A stretch of 64,000 nucleotides of DNA from Phenylobacterium sp. (GCA_018001015.1 JAGNIV010000002.1:186001-250000); one strand, 5' to 3'; positions 39,262 to 49,606 are shown, counted from the stretch's first letter. The notes: generated by a model from the sequence alone, not told the origin. A program made the numbers and translations.

Positions 39262-41307
39262 TTAGGTCCAGTCGAGGTCGGCGGCGGCGAACTCGGCGTT
39301 CTCCTGGATGAAGCGGAAGCGCAGCTCCGGCTTGCGGCCCATCAGCGCCTCCACCAGGTCCTCCACGGCCTCCTCGGAACGGGGCAGGGTGACGCGCGCA
39401 AGGATCCGTTTCTTGGGGTCCATGGTGGTTTCCTTGAGCTGGGCCGGCATCATTTCGCCCAGGCCCTTGAAGCGGCCGATCTCCGGCTTCTTGCCCTTGA
39501 ACTCGGTGGCCAGCAGTTCCTCGCGATGGGCGTCGTCGCGAGCATAGATGGTCTTGCCGCCGTGGCTCATGCGGTAGAGCGGGGGCAGGGCCAGGTACAG
39601 CCGGCCCGACCGGATCATGTCGGGCATGGTGCGATAGAAGAAGGTGATCAGCAGACTGGCGATGTGGGCGCCGTCGACATCGGCGTCCGTCATGATCACC
39701 ACGCGCTCGTAGCGCAGGTCCTCTTCCTTGAACCGGGAGCCGGCCTGGACACCCAGGGCCAGCATCAAGTCCGAGAGTTCCTTGTTGGCGCCCATCTTGT
39801 CCAACGTGGCCGAGGCGACGTTCAGGATCTTGCCGCGCAGGGGCAGGATGGCCTGGGTGCGGCGGTCGCGGGCCTGCTTGGCCGAGCCGCCGGCGCTGTC
39901 GCCCTCCACCAGGAAGATCTCGGCGCCGTCAATGGCGTTGGCCGAGCAGTCCGCCAGCTTGCCGGGCAGGCGCAGCTTGCGGGTGGCCGAGGCGCGGGCC
40001 ACGTCCTTGTCGCGCCGGCGCTTCAGGCGTTCCTCGGCCCGCTCGACCACGAACTCCAGCAGGGCGCTGGCGGCCTTGGGCTGGGCAGTCAGCCAATGGT
40101 CGAAGGGGTCGCGGAGGGCGTTTTCCACCAGGCGCTGGGCGTCGCTGGAGGACAGGCGCTCCTTGGTCTGGCCCTGGAACTCAGGGTTGGAGACGAAGAC
40201 GCTGACCATGGCGCCGGCCTGGGACACCACGTCGTCGGCGGTGATGATGCCGCCGCGCTTCTCTCCGGTCAGCTCGGCATAGGCCTTCAAGCCGCGAGTC
40301 AGGGCCGCGCGCAGGCCCGCCTCGTGGGTGCCGCCCTCCGGGGTCGGCACGGTGTTGCAGTAGGACTGCATGAAGCTGTCGGCCTCACCGAAACCGGCCG
40401 GGGTCCAGGTGACGGCCCACTCCACCTTTCCGGCTTCGCCCTTGCGCTCGTAGCGCCCGGCGAAGGGCTCGGGGGTGACGGTCTCGATGCCCTTGACCCG
40501 CTCGGCCAGGAAGTCGGCCAGGCCGTTGGGGAAGCGGAACGTGGCCTCGGCCGGGGTCTGGTCCTGGATGCGCGACGGGTCGCATTTCCAGCGAATCTCG
40601 ACGCCGGCGAACAGGTAGGCCTTGGACCGCGCCATGCGGTAGAGGCGCGCGGGCTTGAACGCCACGCCGTCGCCGAAGATCACCGGGTCCGGCGCGAAGC
40701 TGATGGAGGTGCCGTGCTTCTTGGTGGCGCCCAGCTTCTCGATGCCGCCGATGGCCTTGCCGCGGGTGAAGGCCTGGCGCCACTCGAACCCGTCCTTGAA
40801 GGCGGTGACCTCGACCCGCTCGGACAGGGCGTTGACCACCGAGATGCCGACGCCGTGCAGGCCGCCGGAGGTCTCATAGGCCTTGCCGGAGAACTTCCCG
40901 CCTGAGTGCAGGACGGTCATGATCACTTCCAGGGCGGACTTGCCCGGGTGCTTAGGGTGCGGGTCCACTGGGATGCCGCGGCCGTCGTCCTTCACCGTCA
41001 GCGTGCCGTCGGCGTCGAGGGTCACCTCGATGAGTTTGGCGTGGCCGGCGACGGCCTCGTCCATGGAATTGTCCAGCACCTCGGCGAACAGGTGGTGCAG
41101 GGCGCGTTCGTCGGTGCCGCCGATATACATGCCGGGCCGCTTGCGGACGGGCTCCAGGCCCTCAAGCACCTCAATGTCCTTGGCTGAGTAGCCGCCGGTG
41201 ATCGCTGGATCGGGGCGCGGCTCATGGTTCTCGGCCAACGGCGCGGCCGGGGCGGGATTGAGCGCGTCGTCGAAGAGGGAAGCCTGGGGAACGGGCTTGT
41301 TGGACAT
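39262..41307 (-). CDS. parE: DNA topoisomerase IV subunit B
   Basis: ATPase subunit of topoisomerase IV, which decatenates sister chromosomes; 681 aa. GHKL motifs EVLDNSMDEA, DDGRGIPVD and YETSGGLHGVG; TOPRIM motifs EGDSAGG and DADVDGAHI; QAILPLRGKILNV links them. These are type IIA B-subunit hallmarks, and the size and the RYERVVIMTDAD region favour ParE over GyrB. A poorly conserved N tail (about 1-40) includes Ala/Pro-rich residues. The ATG at 41307 is used although the frame is open to 41568. Confidence 0.93.
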   Translation of the reverse strand: MSNKPVPQASLFDDALNPAPAAPLAENHEPRPDPAITGGYSAKDIEVLEGLEPVRKRPGMYIGGTDERALHHLFAEVLDNSMDEAVAGHAKLIEVTLDADGTLTVKDDGRGIPVDPHPKHPGKSALEVIMTVLHSGGKFSGKAYETSGGLHGVGISVVNALSERVEVTAFKDGFEWRQAFTRGKAIGGIEKLGATKKHGTSISFAPDPVIFGDGVAFKPARLYRMARSKAYLFAGVEIRWKCDPSRIQDQTPAEATFRFPNGLADFLAERVKGIETVTPEPFAGRYERKGEAGKVEWAVTWTPAGFGEADSFMQSYCNTVPTPEGGTHEAGLRAALTRGLKAYAELTGEKRGGIITADDVVSQAGAMVSVFVSNPEFQGQTKERLSSSDAQRLVENALRDPFDHWLTAQPKAASALLEFVVERAEERLKRRRDKDVARASATRKLRLPGKLADCSANAIDGAEIFLVEGDSAGGSAKQARDRRTQAILPLRGKILNVASATLDKMGANKELSDLMLALGVQAGSRFKEEDLRYERVVIMTDADVDGAHIASLLITFFYRTMPDMIRSGRLYLALPPLYRMSHGGKTIYARDDAHREELLATEFKGKKPEIGRFKGLGEMMPAQLKETTMDPKKRILARVTLPRSEEAVEDLVEALMGRKPELRFRFIQENAEFAAADLDWT

Positions 41308-41409
41308 GGTCGGAAACTGGATCGATTCGATGGGGCCTCGGTATGAATCGCCCCAACGGCTAAAGCAATGGACGCGCCGCGTTGACGCACCAAGCCTGGG
41401 GACAAGCTG

Positions 41410-42393
41410 ATGACGAGCCAACAGGCGCCTCTGCGCATCGGCATCCTCGGCGCCGCCAAGATCGCGCCTGCCGCCATGATCCTGCCCGCAAAGGCCACCG
41501 GCGTCGCCACGGTCGTCGCCGTCGCCGCCCGCGACCCGATCCGGGCGAGGGCTTTCGCCGCGTTGCACGGCGTCCCCGAGGTCAGCGAGACCTATGAAGA
41601 CCTGATCGCCCGGCCTGACATCGACGCCGTCTACAACGCCCTGACGCCCTCACGGCACGCTGACCTGTCCATCGCCGCACTCCAGGCCGGCAAGCATGTG
41701 CTGTGCGAGAAGCCCATTGCGATGAACGAGGGCGAGGCCCGCGCCATGGTCGCGGCGGCGCAGGCGAGCGGCAGGGTGCTGATGGAGGCCTTCCACTATC
41801 GCTATCACCCGATGTTCGCCCGCGTGCTCGAGATCATCGGCTCCGGCGAAATGGGAGAGGTGCGAGCGCTGTCGGCGGTGTTCCAGACCAGGCTCGTGGA
41901 TGACGGCGCCGAGATCCGATACGAGCGTGACCTGGGCGGTGGCTCGCTGATGGATATCGGGACCTATCCTTTGCACTGGGTTCGGACCGCCGCAGGGGCC
42001 GAGCCGACCGTCGTGAGCGCCAGCGGCGTGTTCGGGCGGGCCGGCGTCGATCACGCGACCCAGGCCGAGCTGCGATTTCCCAATGGCGCCGTCGCCAGGA
42101 TCAGCGGGTCCATGGTGGAGGAAACGCCGATGGCGCTGCTGGAGGTCATGGGGAGGCTCGGGTCTCTGAAGGCGGTGAACCCGCTGGCCCCGCAGATGGG
42201 CCACCTGCTGGAGGTGAAGATCGACGGGGCCGAGCCGCGCCGAGAGACCTTCAGCCGCGACCCCACCTACGACTTCCAGCTCCGCGCCTTCGTCGACGCC
42301 TGCCGCGGCGGGCCGGCGCCCTTGACCTGCGGCCAGGACTCTATCGCCCAGATGGTGCTCCTCGACGCCGTCAGCGCGGCGAGTCGCCTCTAG
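41410..42393 (+). CDS. Gfo/Idh/MocA family oxidoreductase
   Basis: NAD(P)-dependent sugar or related dehydrogenase of 327 aa. The N-terminal Rossmann motif is GILGAAKIAPAAM (about residues 11-23) and the family signature CEKPIAMNEGEA is present, with the second domain carrying DLGGGSLMDIGTYP. The substrate is unknown. It is divergent from parE (102 bases between starts) and its 3' end overlaps the convergent kinase gene by 23 bases. Confidence 0.87.
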   Translation: MTSQQAPLRIGILGAAKIAPAAMILPAKATGVATVVAVAARDPIRARAFAALHGVPEVSETYEDLIARPDIDAVYNALTPSRHADLSIAALQAGKHVLCEKPIAMNEGEARAMVAAAQASGRVLMEAFHYRYHPMFARVLEIIGSGEMGEVRALSAVFQTRLVDDGAEIRYERDLGGGSLMDIGTYPLHWVRTAAGAEPTVVSASGVFGRAGVDHATQAELRFPNGAVARISGSMVEETPMALLEVMGRLGSLKAVNPLAPQMGHLLEVKIDGAEPRRETFSRDPTYDFQLRAFVDACRGGPAPLTCGQDSIAQMVLLDAVSAASRL

Positions 42394-43582
42394 GTTCGGC
42401 CCGGACCAAGGCCGCTGTGCGGCTTAGCCAGTCCACGGGATCGGCGGCGTGATAGGGGTGCTCGGCAGGTTCAATATTGTCGAGGAAGCCGCGGTAGATC
42501 ACAGCCTGCCGGGCCGCCGCGATTGGCGCCAGCAGGGTGAGCGCCCGGGCCGGATCGGAGCCAGGGACGGCCTCTCGCCAATGGGCGAGCCAGACCGCCC
42601 GAACGGCCTCAAGAGCCTCGGCCGGCACGCGGCCCAGGAAGGCGGAGCTGTCCAGCAGGGGGTGACCCACACCGCTGTCGCCCCAGTCCATCAGGGCTAG
42701 GTGCTCCCCGTCGCCCCTCAGGTTGCCGGGGTGGAAGTCACCGTGCACCAGGGTGTCGGGCAAGCCGCAGGCCGCCAGGTCGGCGAAGCGGCGCGGCAGG
42801 TCGGCGACGAAGGCGGTCAGTGCGCCGCGGTTCTTGGTGGAGAGTTCCGGCGCGGTGCGCTCGAAAACCTCGGTGATGGCGGCAGTCAGGGCGGGGGCGC
42901 GCCAGTCGGGAAGGCCCAGGCCGAACAACTCGGCTTCGCGGCCCACCCACTTGGCCTGGATGCCCACCAGCAGGTCCACCATTCCGAAGAGCTGATCGAC
43001 CTCGGCCTCGTAAAGATCCTGGCCCGGGAGCTCCGCCATCAGGATGCGACCGTCGCCATAGCCCAGCAGGCGGGGGACCGCCTCGCCGGCCAGGGCTTCG
43101 ATGAGCGGCGCCTCGTGGGCGAAGAACGGCGGGGTGGCTTTCAGCCAGAGCGTCTGGCCGACCACCGGGATCGCCCAAAGGCTCGACAGGTTCCAGGTGC
43201 GCACCTGGCGCGGCGGACCTGTGGGCGTCAGGCCCTTCTGCTCTAGGGTGGCCTTGGCCCAGGCCAGGTCGGCGGCGGGCCCGCCCAGCCTGGCGTAGCT
43301 GTTGCGCAGGGGATGATCGTCGAGGGCGCCCTCCCAGGGCTCGGCGGCGACCGCCTCGGCGACTTCCGCGAGATAGGTGACCTTCACCGACTTGGGGTTG
43401 GGGGCGATCTCCAGCACCCGAAGCACCGTGATCTCGATCCCATGCGCCGCGCGGACTGCTTCGATCACGGGGGCGACGTCCTGCCACCAGGGCGTGGCGA
43501 CGGGCAGGGCGGGAAGGGCGCCGACGAGGGCGCCGTCCGGGGTGACGAGGACGAGCCGCGCGAAGCGGGGCGGAGGGGTCAC
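42371..43582 (-). CDS. aminoglycoside phosphotransferase-fold kinase
   Basis: A 403-aa protein with an APH-type kinase domain (about residues 115-400). The catalytic loop is LVHGDFHPGNLRG and the metal-binding motif is ALMDWGDSGVGHPL. The first 110 residues form a separate, unrecognised domain (FARLVLVTPDGALVGALPAL). This family phosphorylates many small molecules, so a resistance role should not be assumed. It starts with GTG at 43582, whose GTGA overlaps the stop of the DUF3297 gene, so the two are translationally coupled. Confidence 0.82.
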   Translation of the reverse strand: MTPPPRFARLVLVTPDGALVGALPALPVATPWWQDVAPVIEAVRAAHGIEITVLRVLEIAPNPKSVKVTYLAEVAEAVAAEPWEGALDDHPLRNSYARLGGPAADLAWAKATLEQKGLTPTGPPRQVRTWNLSSLWAIPVVGQTLWLKATPPFFAHEAPLIEALAGEAVPRLLGYGDGRILMAELPGQDLYEAEVDQLFGMVDLLVGIQAKWVGREAELFGLGLPDWRAPALTAAITEVFERTAPELSTKNRGALTAFVADLPRRFADLAACGLPDTLVHGDFHPGNLRGDGEHLALMDWGDSGVGHPLLDSSAFLGRVPAEALEAVRAVWLAHWREAVPGSDPARALTLLAPIAAARQAVIYRGFLDNIEPAEHPYHAADPVDWLSRTAALVRAEPRGDSPR

Positions 43583-43827
43583 GCCTCGGGAGTGTCGCGG
43601 AAGTAGGGCTCCACGGGGCCCTGCAGCTTCACAGTCATGGCGTTGCCCTTGCGGTCCACGGTGGCGCCGACCGACAGCCGGACCCAGCCTTCGCTGACGC
43701 AATACTCATCGACATTGGTCTTCTCGACGCCCTTGAAGCGCACGCCCACGCCGCGCTCCAGCACGGCGGCGTCGTAGTAGGGGCTGTTGGGGCTGATCGC
43801 GAGGCGGTCGGGGGGCGTGTCGGACAT
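43579..43827 (-). CDS. DUF3297 family protein
   Basis: A small 82-aa protein (MSDTPPDRLA...), with conserved SPNSPYYD, GVGVRFKG and ending in a region rich in charged residues (VEPYFRDTPEA). The family is widespread in proteobacteria and of unknown function. The start at 43827 is chosen; the frame is open to 43896 without conserved sequence. Its stop overlaps the start of the kinase gene by GTGA. The stretch to glnA holds the glnA terminator. Confidence 0.83.
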   Translation of the reverse strand: MSDTPPDRLAISPNSPYYDAAVLERGVGVRFKGVEKTNVDEYCVSEGWVRLSVGATVDRKGNAMTVKLQGPVEPYFRDTPEA

Positions 43828-43896
43828 GTCTGGGCCTTGAAGAACGGTTGGGCTTGCGCCCTTGGCCGGGTGATAGCTGCATCGCGGACAAAGCAA

Positions 43897-43924
43897 AAGG
43901 GCCGGAGATCGCTCTCCGGCCCTT
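43897..43924 (-). terminator. Rho-independent terminator of glnA
   Basis: An 11-bp perfect stem (43897-43907 with 43914-43924) and six-base loop lie 27 bases downstream of the glnA stop. Read on the minus strand the stem is followed by TTTTGCTTTG, a good terminator tract. Confidence 0.85.
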
Positions 43925-43950
43925 CGCTCAAGCTCAGCGCGGAGCGCTGA

Positions 43951-45360
43951 CTAGCACTTGTAGTACATCTCGAATTCCACCGGGTGCGGGTGGAGGGCGA
44001 GGCGCATGACCTCTTCCATCTTCAGCTCGATATAGGCGTCGATGAACTCGTCGGTCATCACACCGCCGGCCTTCAGGAAGCCGCGGTCCTTGTCGAGGTT
44101 TTCCAGGGCTTCCTTCAGGGAGCCGCAGACTTCCGGGACCTTCTTCTGCTCACGCGGCGGCAGGTCGTAGAGGTTCTTGTCCTGCGGCGCGCCCGGATCG
44201 ATCTGGTTCACGATGCCGTCGATGCCGGCCATCAGCAGGGCGGTGAAGGTCAGGTAGGGGTTGCCCATGGGGTCGGGGAAGCGGGCTTCCAGACGCTTGC
44301 CCTTGGGGCTGTCCACGTGCGGGATGCGGATCGAGGCCGAGCGGTTACGGGCCGAGTAGGCCAGCTTCACCGGGGCTTCATAGCCGGGGACCAGACGCTT
44401 GTAGCTGTTGGTGGTGGAGTTGGAGAAGGCGTTGATGGCCTTGGCGTGCTTGATGATGCCGCCGATGTACCACAGGCACATCTGGCTCAGGCCGGCGTAC
44501 TTGTCGCCGGCGAACAGCGGCTTGCCGTCACCCCAGATCGACTGGTGCACGTGCATGCCCGAGCCGTTGTCGCCGAACATCGGCTTGGCCATGAAGGTGG
44601 CCGTCTTGCCGTAGGCCGCGGCCACGTTGTGGATGACGTACTTATAGAGCTGCAGACGGTCGGCCATGACGATCATGGTGTCGAACTTCAGACCGAGTTC
44701 GTGCTGGGCCGGGGCCACCTCGTGGTGGTGCTTTTCCGGCTTCATGCCGAGCTCGCCCATCACCGCCAGCATTTCGCCGCGAAGGTCCTGGGCCGAGTCG
44801 ATCGGGTTCACGGGGAAGTAGCCGCCCTTCGGACCGGGGCGGTGACCCATGTTGCCTTCGGCGTATTCCTTTGCGGAGTTGCCGGGCAGTTCGATGGAGT
44901 CATAGGAATAGCCGGTGTTGTTCGGCTGCACCGACCACTTCACGTCGTCGAAGATGAAGAACTCGGCTTCCGGGCCGAAGAACACGGTGTCGCCGATTCC
45001 CGAGGCCTTCACGAAGTTCAGGGCGGCCTTGGCGATGGAGCGCGGGTCGCGGTCGTAGGGGGTGCCGGTGTCGGGGTTCACGACATCGCAGAACAGGCAA
45101 AGCGTCGTCTGCTGGTAGAAGGGGTCGATGTAGGCGCTATCCAGGTCCGGACGCAGCTTCATGTCGCTTTCGTTGATGGCCTTCCAGCCGGCGATCGACG
45201 AACCGTCGAACATCGTGCCGTCGTTGAGGAAGTCATCGTCGATCAGGTCGATGTCGAAGGTGACGTGCTGCATCTTCCCGCGGATGTCGGTGAAGCGCAC
45301 GTCGACGTACTTCACGTCCTTCTCTTTGATTTCGTTCAGAATGTCCTTGGCGGTCGCCAT
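43951..45360 (-). CDS. glnA: glutamine synthetase type I
   Basis: Assimilates ammonia: glutamate + ATP + ammonia to glutamine; dodecamer, 469 aa. Family blocks are [23 protein letters not shown], the metal/nucleotide region [13 protein letters not shown], and [19 protein letters not shown]. The adenylylation Tyr is in NLYDLPP, so regulation by GlnE adenylylation is expected. It lies 39 bases after glnB on the same strand, forming the nitrogen-control operon glnBA, and ends in a clear terminator. Confidence 0.97.
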   Translation of the reverse strand: MATAKDILNEIKEKDVKYVDVRFTDIRGKMQHVTFDIDLIDDDFLNDGTMFDGSSIAGWKAINESDMKLRPDLDSAYIDPFYQQTTLCLFCDVVNPDTGTPYDRDPRSIAKAALNFVKASGIGDTVFFGPEAEFFIFDDVKWSVQPNNTGYSYDSIELPGNSAKEYAEGNMGHRPGPKGGYFPVNPIDSAQDLRGEMLAVMGELGMKPEKHHHEVAPAQHELGLKFDTMIVMADRLQLYKYVIHNVAAAYGKTATFMAKPMFGDNGSGMHVHQSIWGDGKPLFAGDKYAGLSQMCLWYIGGIIKHAKAINAFSNSTTNSYKRLVPGYEAPVKLAYSARNRSASIRIPHVDSPKGKRLEARFPDPMGNPYLTFTALLMAGIDGIVNQIDPGAPQDKNLYDLPPREQKKVPEVCGSLKEALENLDKDRGFLKAGGVMTDEFIDAYIELKMEEVMRLALHPHPVEFEMYYKC

Positions 45361-45399
45361 AGTCGTATCCCCTTGCAGATGTCGCGATAGGCTAAAGTC

Positions 45400-45753
<354 letters not shown>

Positions 45754-45972
45754 TCAAACAGCGCCGCCCCAGCGGTTGCCGGCTACGAGCACGCTCCGGC
45801 GCGGGGCGACAAGGGGGCGCCCGCCGAGGGTTGCGCGGTGGCGGATGGGAATCCGCAGATGTCTATTTTCTCATCACAGACTGCGCAAGAAATAACCACG
45901 GCCGAAATCGCCTTTGTCCGCCGGCTTCCGGCGCCTAGGATCAACCCTTGAGTTCGGGCGGAGGCGCGTGAA

Positions 45973-47508
45973 ATGGACGACAGGACACCAGTTCTTATTG
46001 GAGCAGGCCAATTCACCTATCGTGGTGAGGCGGGTGCTTCGCCGTCCCCGACCCAGTTGCTGAAGATTGCGGCGGATCGCGCGGCGGCCGACGCGGGCCT
46101 GGGCGCCGAGGCCCTGGCGGCCATCGACGGCCTGGCGGTGGTGGGGTTCACGATCGATGCTCCCGGCGGGGGACGCCTGGTGCCGCATTCCACCAATCCT
46201 CCAGCCACCCTGGCCAAGCGCCTCGGCGCCGAGCCCCGCTGGGCGGTCTATTCCCACATGGGCGGCAACAGCCCGCAGCAGCTGATCAATGTGGCCTGTG
46301 AGCGGATCGCCCGCGGCGACAACGATCTGACCCTGGTGGTGGGGTGCGAGTTCCTGGGCTCGGCCACCAAGCGCCTGACGAAGGGGCTAGGCTTCGATGA
46401 CTGGGACGACGCCGAGGCCCTGCCGGAGCCGGACCGGATCGGAGACCCCCGTCCGGGGTCGACGCCCTATGAGAACAAGCATGGGCTCGGGCGGCCCATC
46501 AATGTCTACCCGCTGTTCGAAAACGCCCTGCGCGGCCGCGACGGCCGCTCCATTCCCGATCACCAGAAGCAGATGGGCGACCTGTTCGCTCCCTTCACCG
46601 AGGTGGCCGCCAGGAACCCGGAAGCCTGGTTTCCGGTGGCGCGCTCCTCGGAGGAGTTGATCACGGTGACCGATCGCAACCGCATGGTGGGTTTCCCCTA
46701 CACCAAGTACCTGAACGCCATCATGGAGGTGGACCAGTCGGCCGGTGTCCTCGTCTGTAGCCTGAAGAAAGCCCGAGAACTCGGCGTTTCAGAAGACAAA
46801 TTCGTCTACCTGCATGGCTGCGCCGACGCCTATGACCTCTGGTTCCCCATCGACCGGCAGAACTATCATTCCAGCCCCGCCATGCGCCTGACCGGCCAGC
46901 GAGCCTTGTCCATGGCCGGCGTCAGCCTCGACGACATCGGCCACATCGACCTCTATTCCTGCTTCCCGGTGGCCGTGGAGATCGGCGCGGAGGAACTGGG
47001 GCTGAAGCTGGATGACCCGCGCGGCCTGACCGTGACGGGGGGGCTCCCCTATATGGGCGGCCCCGGCAACAACTACGCCATGCACTCCATCGCCGTGATG
47101 ATGCAGCGCCTGCGGGACAATCCCCGCGACTGGGGCCTGGTGACCGCCAACGGCTGGTTTCTCACCAAGCAGTCCACAGGGGTCTACTCCACCAACCTGC
47201 CCACCAAGCCTTTCGAGCGCCAGGACCCGAAGGTGATCCAGGACCAGATCGACGCCCTGCCGCACCCGACTGTCATCGAACAGCCGCAAGGCGCCGCCAC
47301 TATTGAGACGTACACGGTGGTTCACGGTCGGGAGGGCTACATGATGGGCATTGTCGTGGGCCGCGATTCCGAGGGCCGCCGTTTCGTCGCCGTCACCCCC
47401 AGCGACGAGGCCACCCTGCGCGACCTCGAATCGCGCGAAGGGGTGGGGCGCACGGGGACGGTCAGCCGCACCGAAGACGGCCAGAAGAACCTGTTCATTC
47501 CAGACTGA
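45973..47508 (+). CDS. thiolase-like acetyl-CoA acetyltransferase family protein
   Basis: A 511-aa thiolase-fold protein with a C-terminal extension of about 75 residues (from GREGYMMGIV) that looks like an OB-type domain. The place of the thiolase nucleophile Cys reads YSHMGGNSPQQ, with no Cys, and the usual C-terminal GHP loop reads GGPGNNYAM. A classical thiolytic mechanism is therefore unlikely, although the annotation acetyl-CoA acetyltransferase is widely used for this subfamily. The histidine phosphatase starts 9 bases downstream. The real reaction is unknown. Confidence 0.8.
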   Translation: MDDRTPVLIGAGQFTYRGEAGASPSPTQLLKIAADRAAADAGLGAEALAAIDGLAVVGFTIDAPGGGRLVPHSTNPPATLAKRLGAEPRWAVYSHMGGNSPQQLINVACERIARGDNDLTLVVGCEFLGSATKRLTKGLGFDDWDDAEALPEPDRIGDPRPGSTPYENKHGLGRPINVYPLFENALRGRDGRSIPDHQKQMGDLFAPFTEVAARNPEAWFPVARSSEELITVTDRNRMVGFPYTKYLNAIMEVDQSAGVLVCSLKKARELGVSEDKFVYLHGCADAYDLWFPIDRQNYHSSPAMRLTGQRALSMAGVSLDDIGHIDLYSCFPVAVEIGAEELGLKLDDPRGLTVTGGLPYMGGPGNNYAMHSIAVMMQRLRDNPRDWGLVTANGWFLTKQSTGVYSTNLPTKPFERQDPKVIQDQIDALPHPTVIEQPQGAATIETYTVVHGREGYMMGIVVGRDSEGRRFVAVTPSDEATLRDLESREGVGRTGTVSRTEDGQKNLFIPD

Positions 47509-47516
47509 GATTTCCC

Positions 47517-48086
47517 ATGTCGCGACTTTACCTGATCCGCCACGGCAAGCCCGCCGCTGTCTGGGGCGAGGCCGATGACGATCCGGGCCTGGACGACGCC
47601 GGCTGGGCCCAGGCGGAGGCGGCCCGCGACCTGCTGTTGGCCTTGCCTGAGGCTGAGCGTCCCACCAAGGTGGTCAGCTCGCCCCTGCGCCGCTGCCGGG
47701 AGACCGCCATGCCGACCGCGCAGGCCCTGGGCGTCGAGATCGAGATCGACCCCTTCGTGGGAGAGATCCCCACGCCGAAGGGGCTGACCGCTGAGCAGCG
47801 GCCGCCTTGGTTGCGTGAAGTCTTCCAGGGCCTCTGGAAGGACGTGAAGGGCGACCTTGACTATGACGCCTGGCGTCAGGATGTCGCCGGCTCGCTCAGG
47901 GCGCGGGCAGGTACGGCCGTCTTCAGCCACTATGTGGCGATCAACGCGGTGATGTCGCAGCTTGCGGGCGACGAGCGCGTTCTGGTCTTCCGTCCCGATC
48001 ACGCTTCGATCAGCGTGCTCGAGACGGACGGAGAGACCCTGCTCCTGGTGGAACAGGGGCGAGAAGCCTCCACAGGCGTCCTTTAG
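47517..48086 (+). CDS. histidine phosphatase family protein
   Basis: A 189-aa phosphoglycerate-mutase-like phosphatase. It opens LYLIRHGKPA, whose RHG carries the catalytic His10 region, with SSPLRRCRETA and the second His in FSHYVAINAVM. The substrate cannot be predicted; such proteins act on small phosphoesters or phosphoproteins. It is embedded in a run of + strand genes from the thiolase-like gene to nnr, with short gaps (9 and 18 bases). Confidence 0.88.
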   Translation: MSRLYLIRHGKPAAVWGEADDDPGLDDAGWAQAEAARDLLLALPEAERPTKVVSSPLRRCRETAMPTAQALGVEIEIDPFVGEIPTPKGLTAEQRPPWLREVFQGLWKDVKGDLDYDAWRQDVAGSLRARAGTAVFSHYVAINAVMSQLAGDERVLVFRPDHASISVLETDGETLLLVEQGREASTGVL

Positions 48087-48104
48087 AGTTTCAGGAGTAA
48101 TCGC

Positions 48105-49550
48105 GTGCGGCCTATCCTCACCGTCAGCGAGATGACGGCTGCCGACGCCGCCGCGATCGCCGCGGGGACCAGCGGGGCGGAACTGATGGCTCGCGCCGGC
48201 CTGGCCGTGGCCGACGCCATCTGCGAGCGTCAAACGCCCAGGCCGACCGCCGTGCTCTGCGGCCCCGGGAACAACGGCGGCGACGGCTACGTCGTGGCCC
48301 GCATCCTGGCCGAGCGCGGCTGGGAGGTGTGGGTCGAACGGCTGGCTCCGCCCGCCGCCGCGGACGCCAAGGCCGCCGCCGCCCGGTGGACCGGCGACAC
48401 CTTCGAGATTGGCGAGGCGCCTCGAACGGCTGAGCTGTTCGTCGACGCCCTGTTCGGCGCGGGCCTCAGCAAGCCGCTCGACGGAGAGGCGGCCCGCCTG
48501 GCGCGAACCTGCGAGCGCATTCCCGACCGTGTGGTGGCCATCGACCTGCCCAGCGGCTTGGCCGGAGACACCGGCCGTGTCCTGGGGGATGTCGCCTTCT
48601 GCGCCGCGCTCACCGTGACCTTCCACGCCAAGAAGCCGGCCCATGTGCTGGAGCCGGGCGCCGGCCGTTGCGGCGATATCGTGGTGGCCGACATTGGGCT
48701 CATCACCGAAGGCGCGACCCTGCTGGAGAATACCCCGGAGCTGTGGTTGCCGCGGTTCCCCTGGCCGGAAGCCGCCGCCCACAAGCATTCCCGGGGCCGC
48801 CTGGTGGTGGTCAGCGGAGAGGCCTGGAACACCGGGGCCGCCCGTCTCTCGGCCCGGGCCGGCCTGCGGATGGGGGCCGGGGTGGTGACCCTGCTGTCAC
48901 CCACCGACGCGCTCGCCGTCAACGCCGCCCACTTGGAGGCCGTGATGCTGCGCGGCTTCGACACCGAGGTGGAGTTGGAACAACTCGCGGCCGATGTCGA
49001 CGCCGCCGTCATCGGTCCCGCCGCCGGGGTCAATGAGACGACCCTGCTCAACGTCCTGGCCCTGGCCCGCACCGGCGCGGCCCTGGTGATCGACGCCGAC
49101 GCCATCACCGTCTTCCGAGACGACCCCGAGGAACTGTTCTCGGTTCTCGATGTGGACGACGTGCTCACGCCGCATCCTGGCGAGTTCGAGCGGCTGTTCC
49201 CGGGCGTCCTCAAGGATGCGCCCGAGCGCATCACCGCCGCGCGCCGGGCAGCCAAGAAAGCCGCCGCCGTCGTCCTGCTGAAGGGGCCTGACACCGTGAT
49301 CGCGGCCCCCGACGGACGGACGGCGGTGAACACCAACGGCTCGCCGTGGCTGGCGACGGCCGGCTCCGGTGACGTCCTGGCCGGCTTCATCGGCGCCCTG
49401 ATCGCCCAGGGCATGGAAAGCTTCGAGGCCGCCTGCGCGGCGGCCTGGATCCACGCCGACGCCGCCGACCTGCACGGCCCGGGCCTGATCTCCGAGGACC
49501 TGCCCAACCTGGCGCCCGCCGTCCTGCGCCGGCTCTACGACGCCCGTTAG
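48105..49550 (+). CDS. nnr: bifunctional NAD(P)H-hydrate epimerase/dehydratase
   Basis: Repairs hydrated NAD(P)H: the N-terminal YjeF-N domain epimerises and the C-terminal carbohydrate-kinase-like domain dehydrates (ADP-dependent in bacteria); 481 aa. Motifs: CGPGNNGGDGYVVAR near residue 47 and DGRTAVNTNGSPWLAT with AGSGDVLAGFIGAL near the end. It starts with GTG at 48105, preceded by CAGGAG at seven-base spacing. The LysE-family gene and its structured leader follow directly. Confidence 0.95.
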   Translation: MRPILTVSEMTAADAAAIAAGTSGAELMARAGLAVADAICERQTPRPTAVLCGPGNNGGDGYVVARILAERGWEVWVERLAPPAAADAKAAAARWTGDTFEIGEAPRTAELFVDALFGAGLSKPLDGEAARLARTCERIPDRVVAIDLPSGLAGDTGRVLGDVAFCAALTVTFHAKKPAHVLEPGAGRCGDIVVADIGLITEGATLLENTPELWLPRFPWPEAAAHKHSRGRLVVVSGEAWNTGAARLSARAGLRMGAGVVTLLSPTDALAVNAAHLEAVMLRGFDTEVELEQLAADVDAAVIGPAAGVNETTLLNVLALARTGAALVIDADAITVFRDDPEELFSVLDVDDVLTPHPGEFERLFPGVLKDAPERITAARRAAKKAAAVVLLKGPDTVIAAPDGRTAVNTNGSPWLATAGSGDVLAGFIGALIAQGMESFEAACAAAWIHADAADLHGPGLISEDLPNLAPAVLRRLYDAR

Positions 49551-49606
49551 TCTCGTGGTCAAGCTTGGCCCTGCATGCTACGAGGCCGGCGTTCTGTTAG
49601 GATTCC

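Noticed and set aside
39124-40905. 593-codon plus-strand frame opposite parE
   Set aside because: Shadow of parE; low-complexity Gly/Ala/His/Leu sequence without domain features.
42371-43582. aminoglycoside resistance gene
   Set aside because: The kinase fold alone does not show resistance; sequence context is housekeeping and the N domain is atypical.
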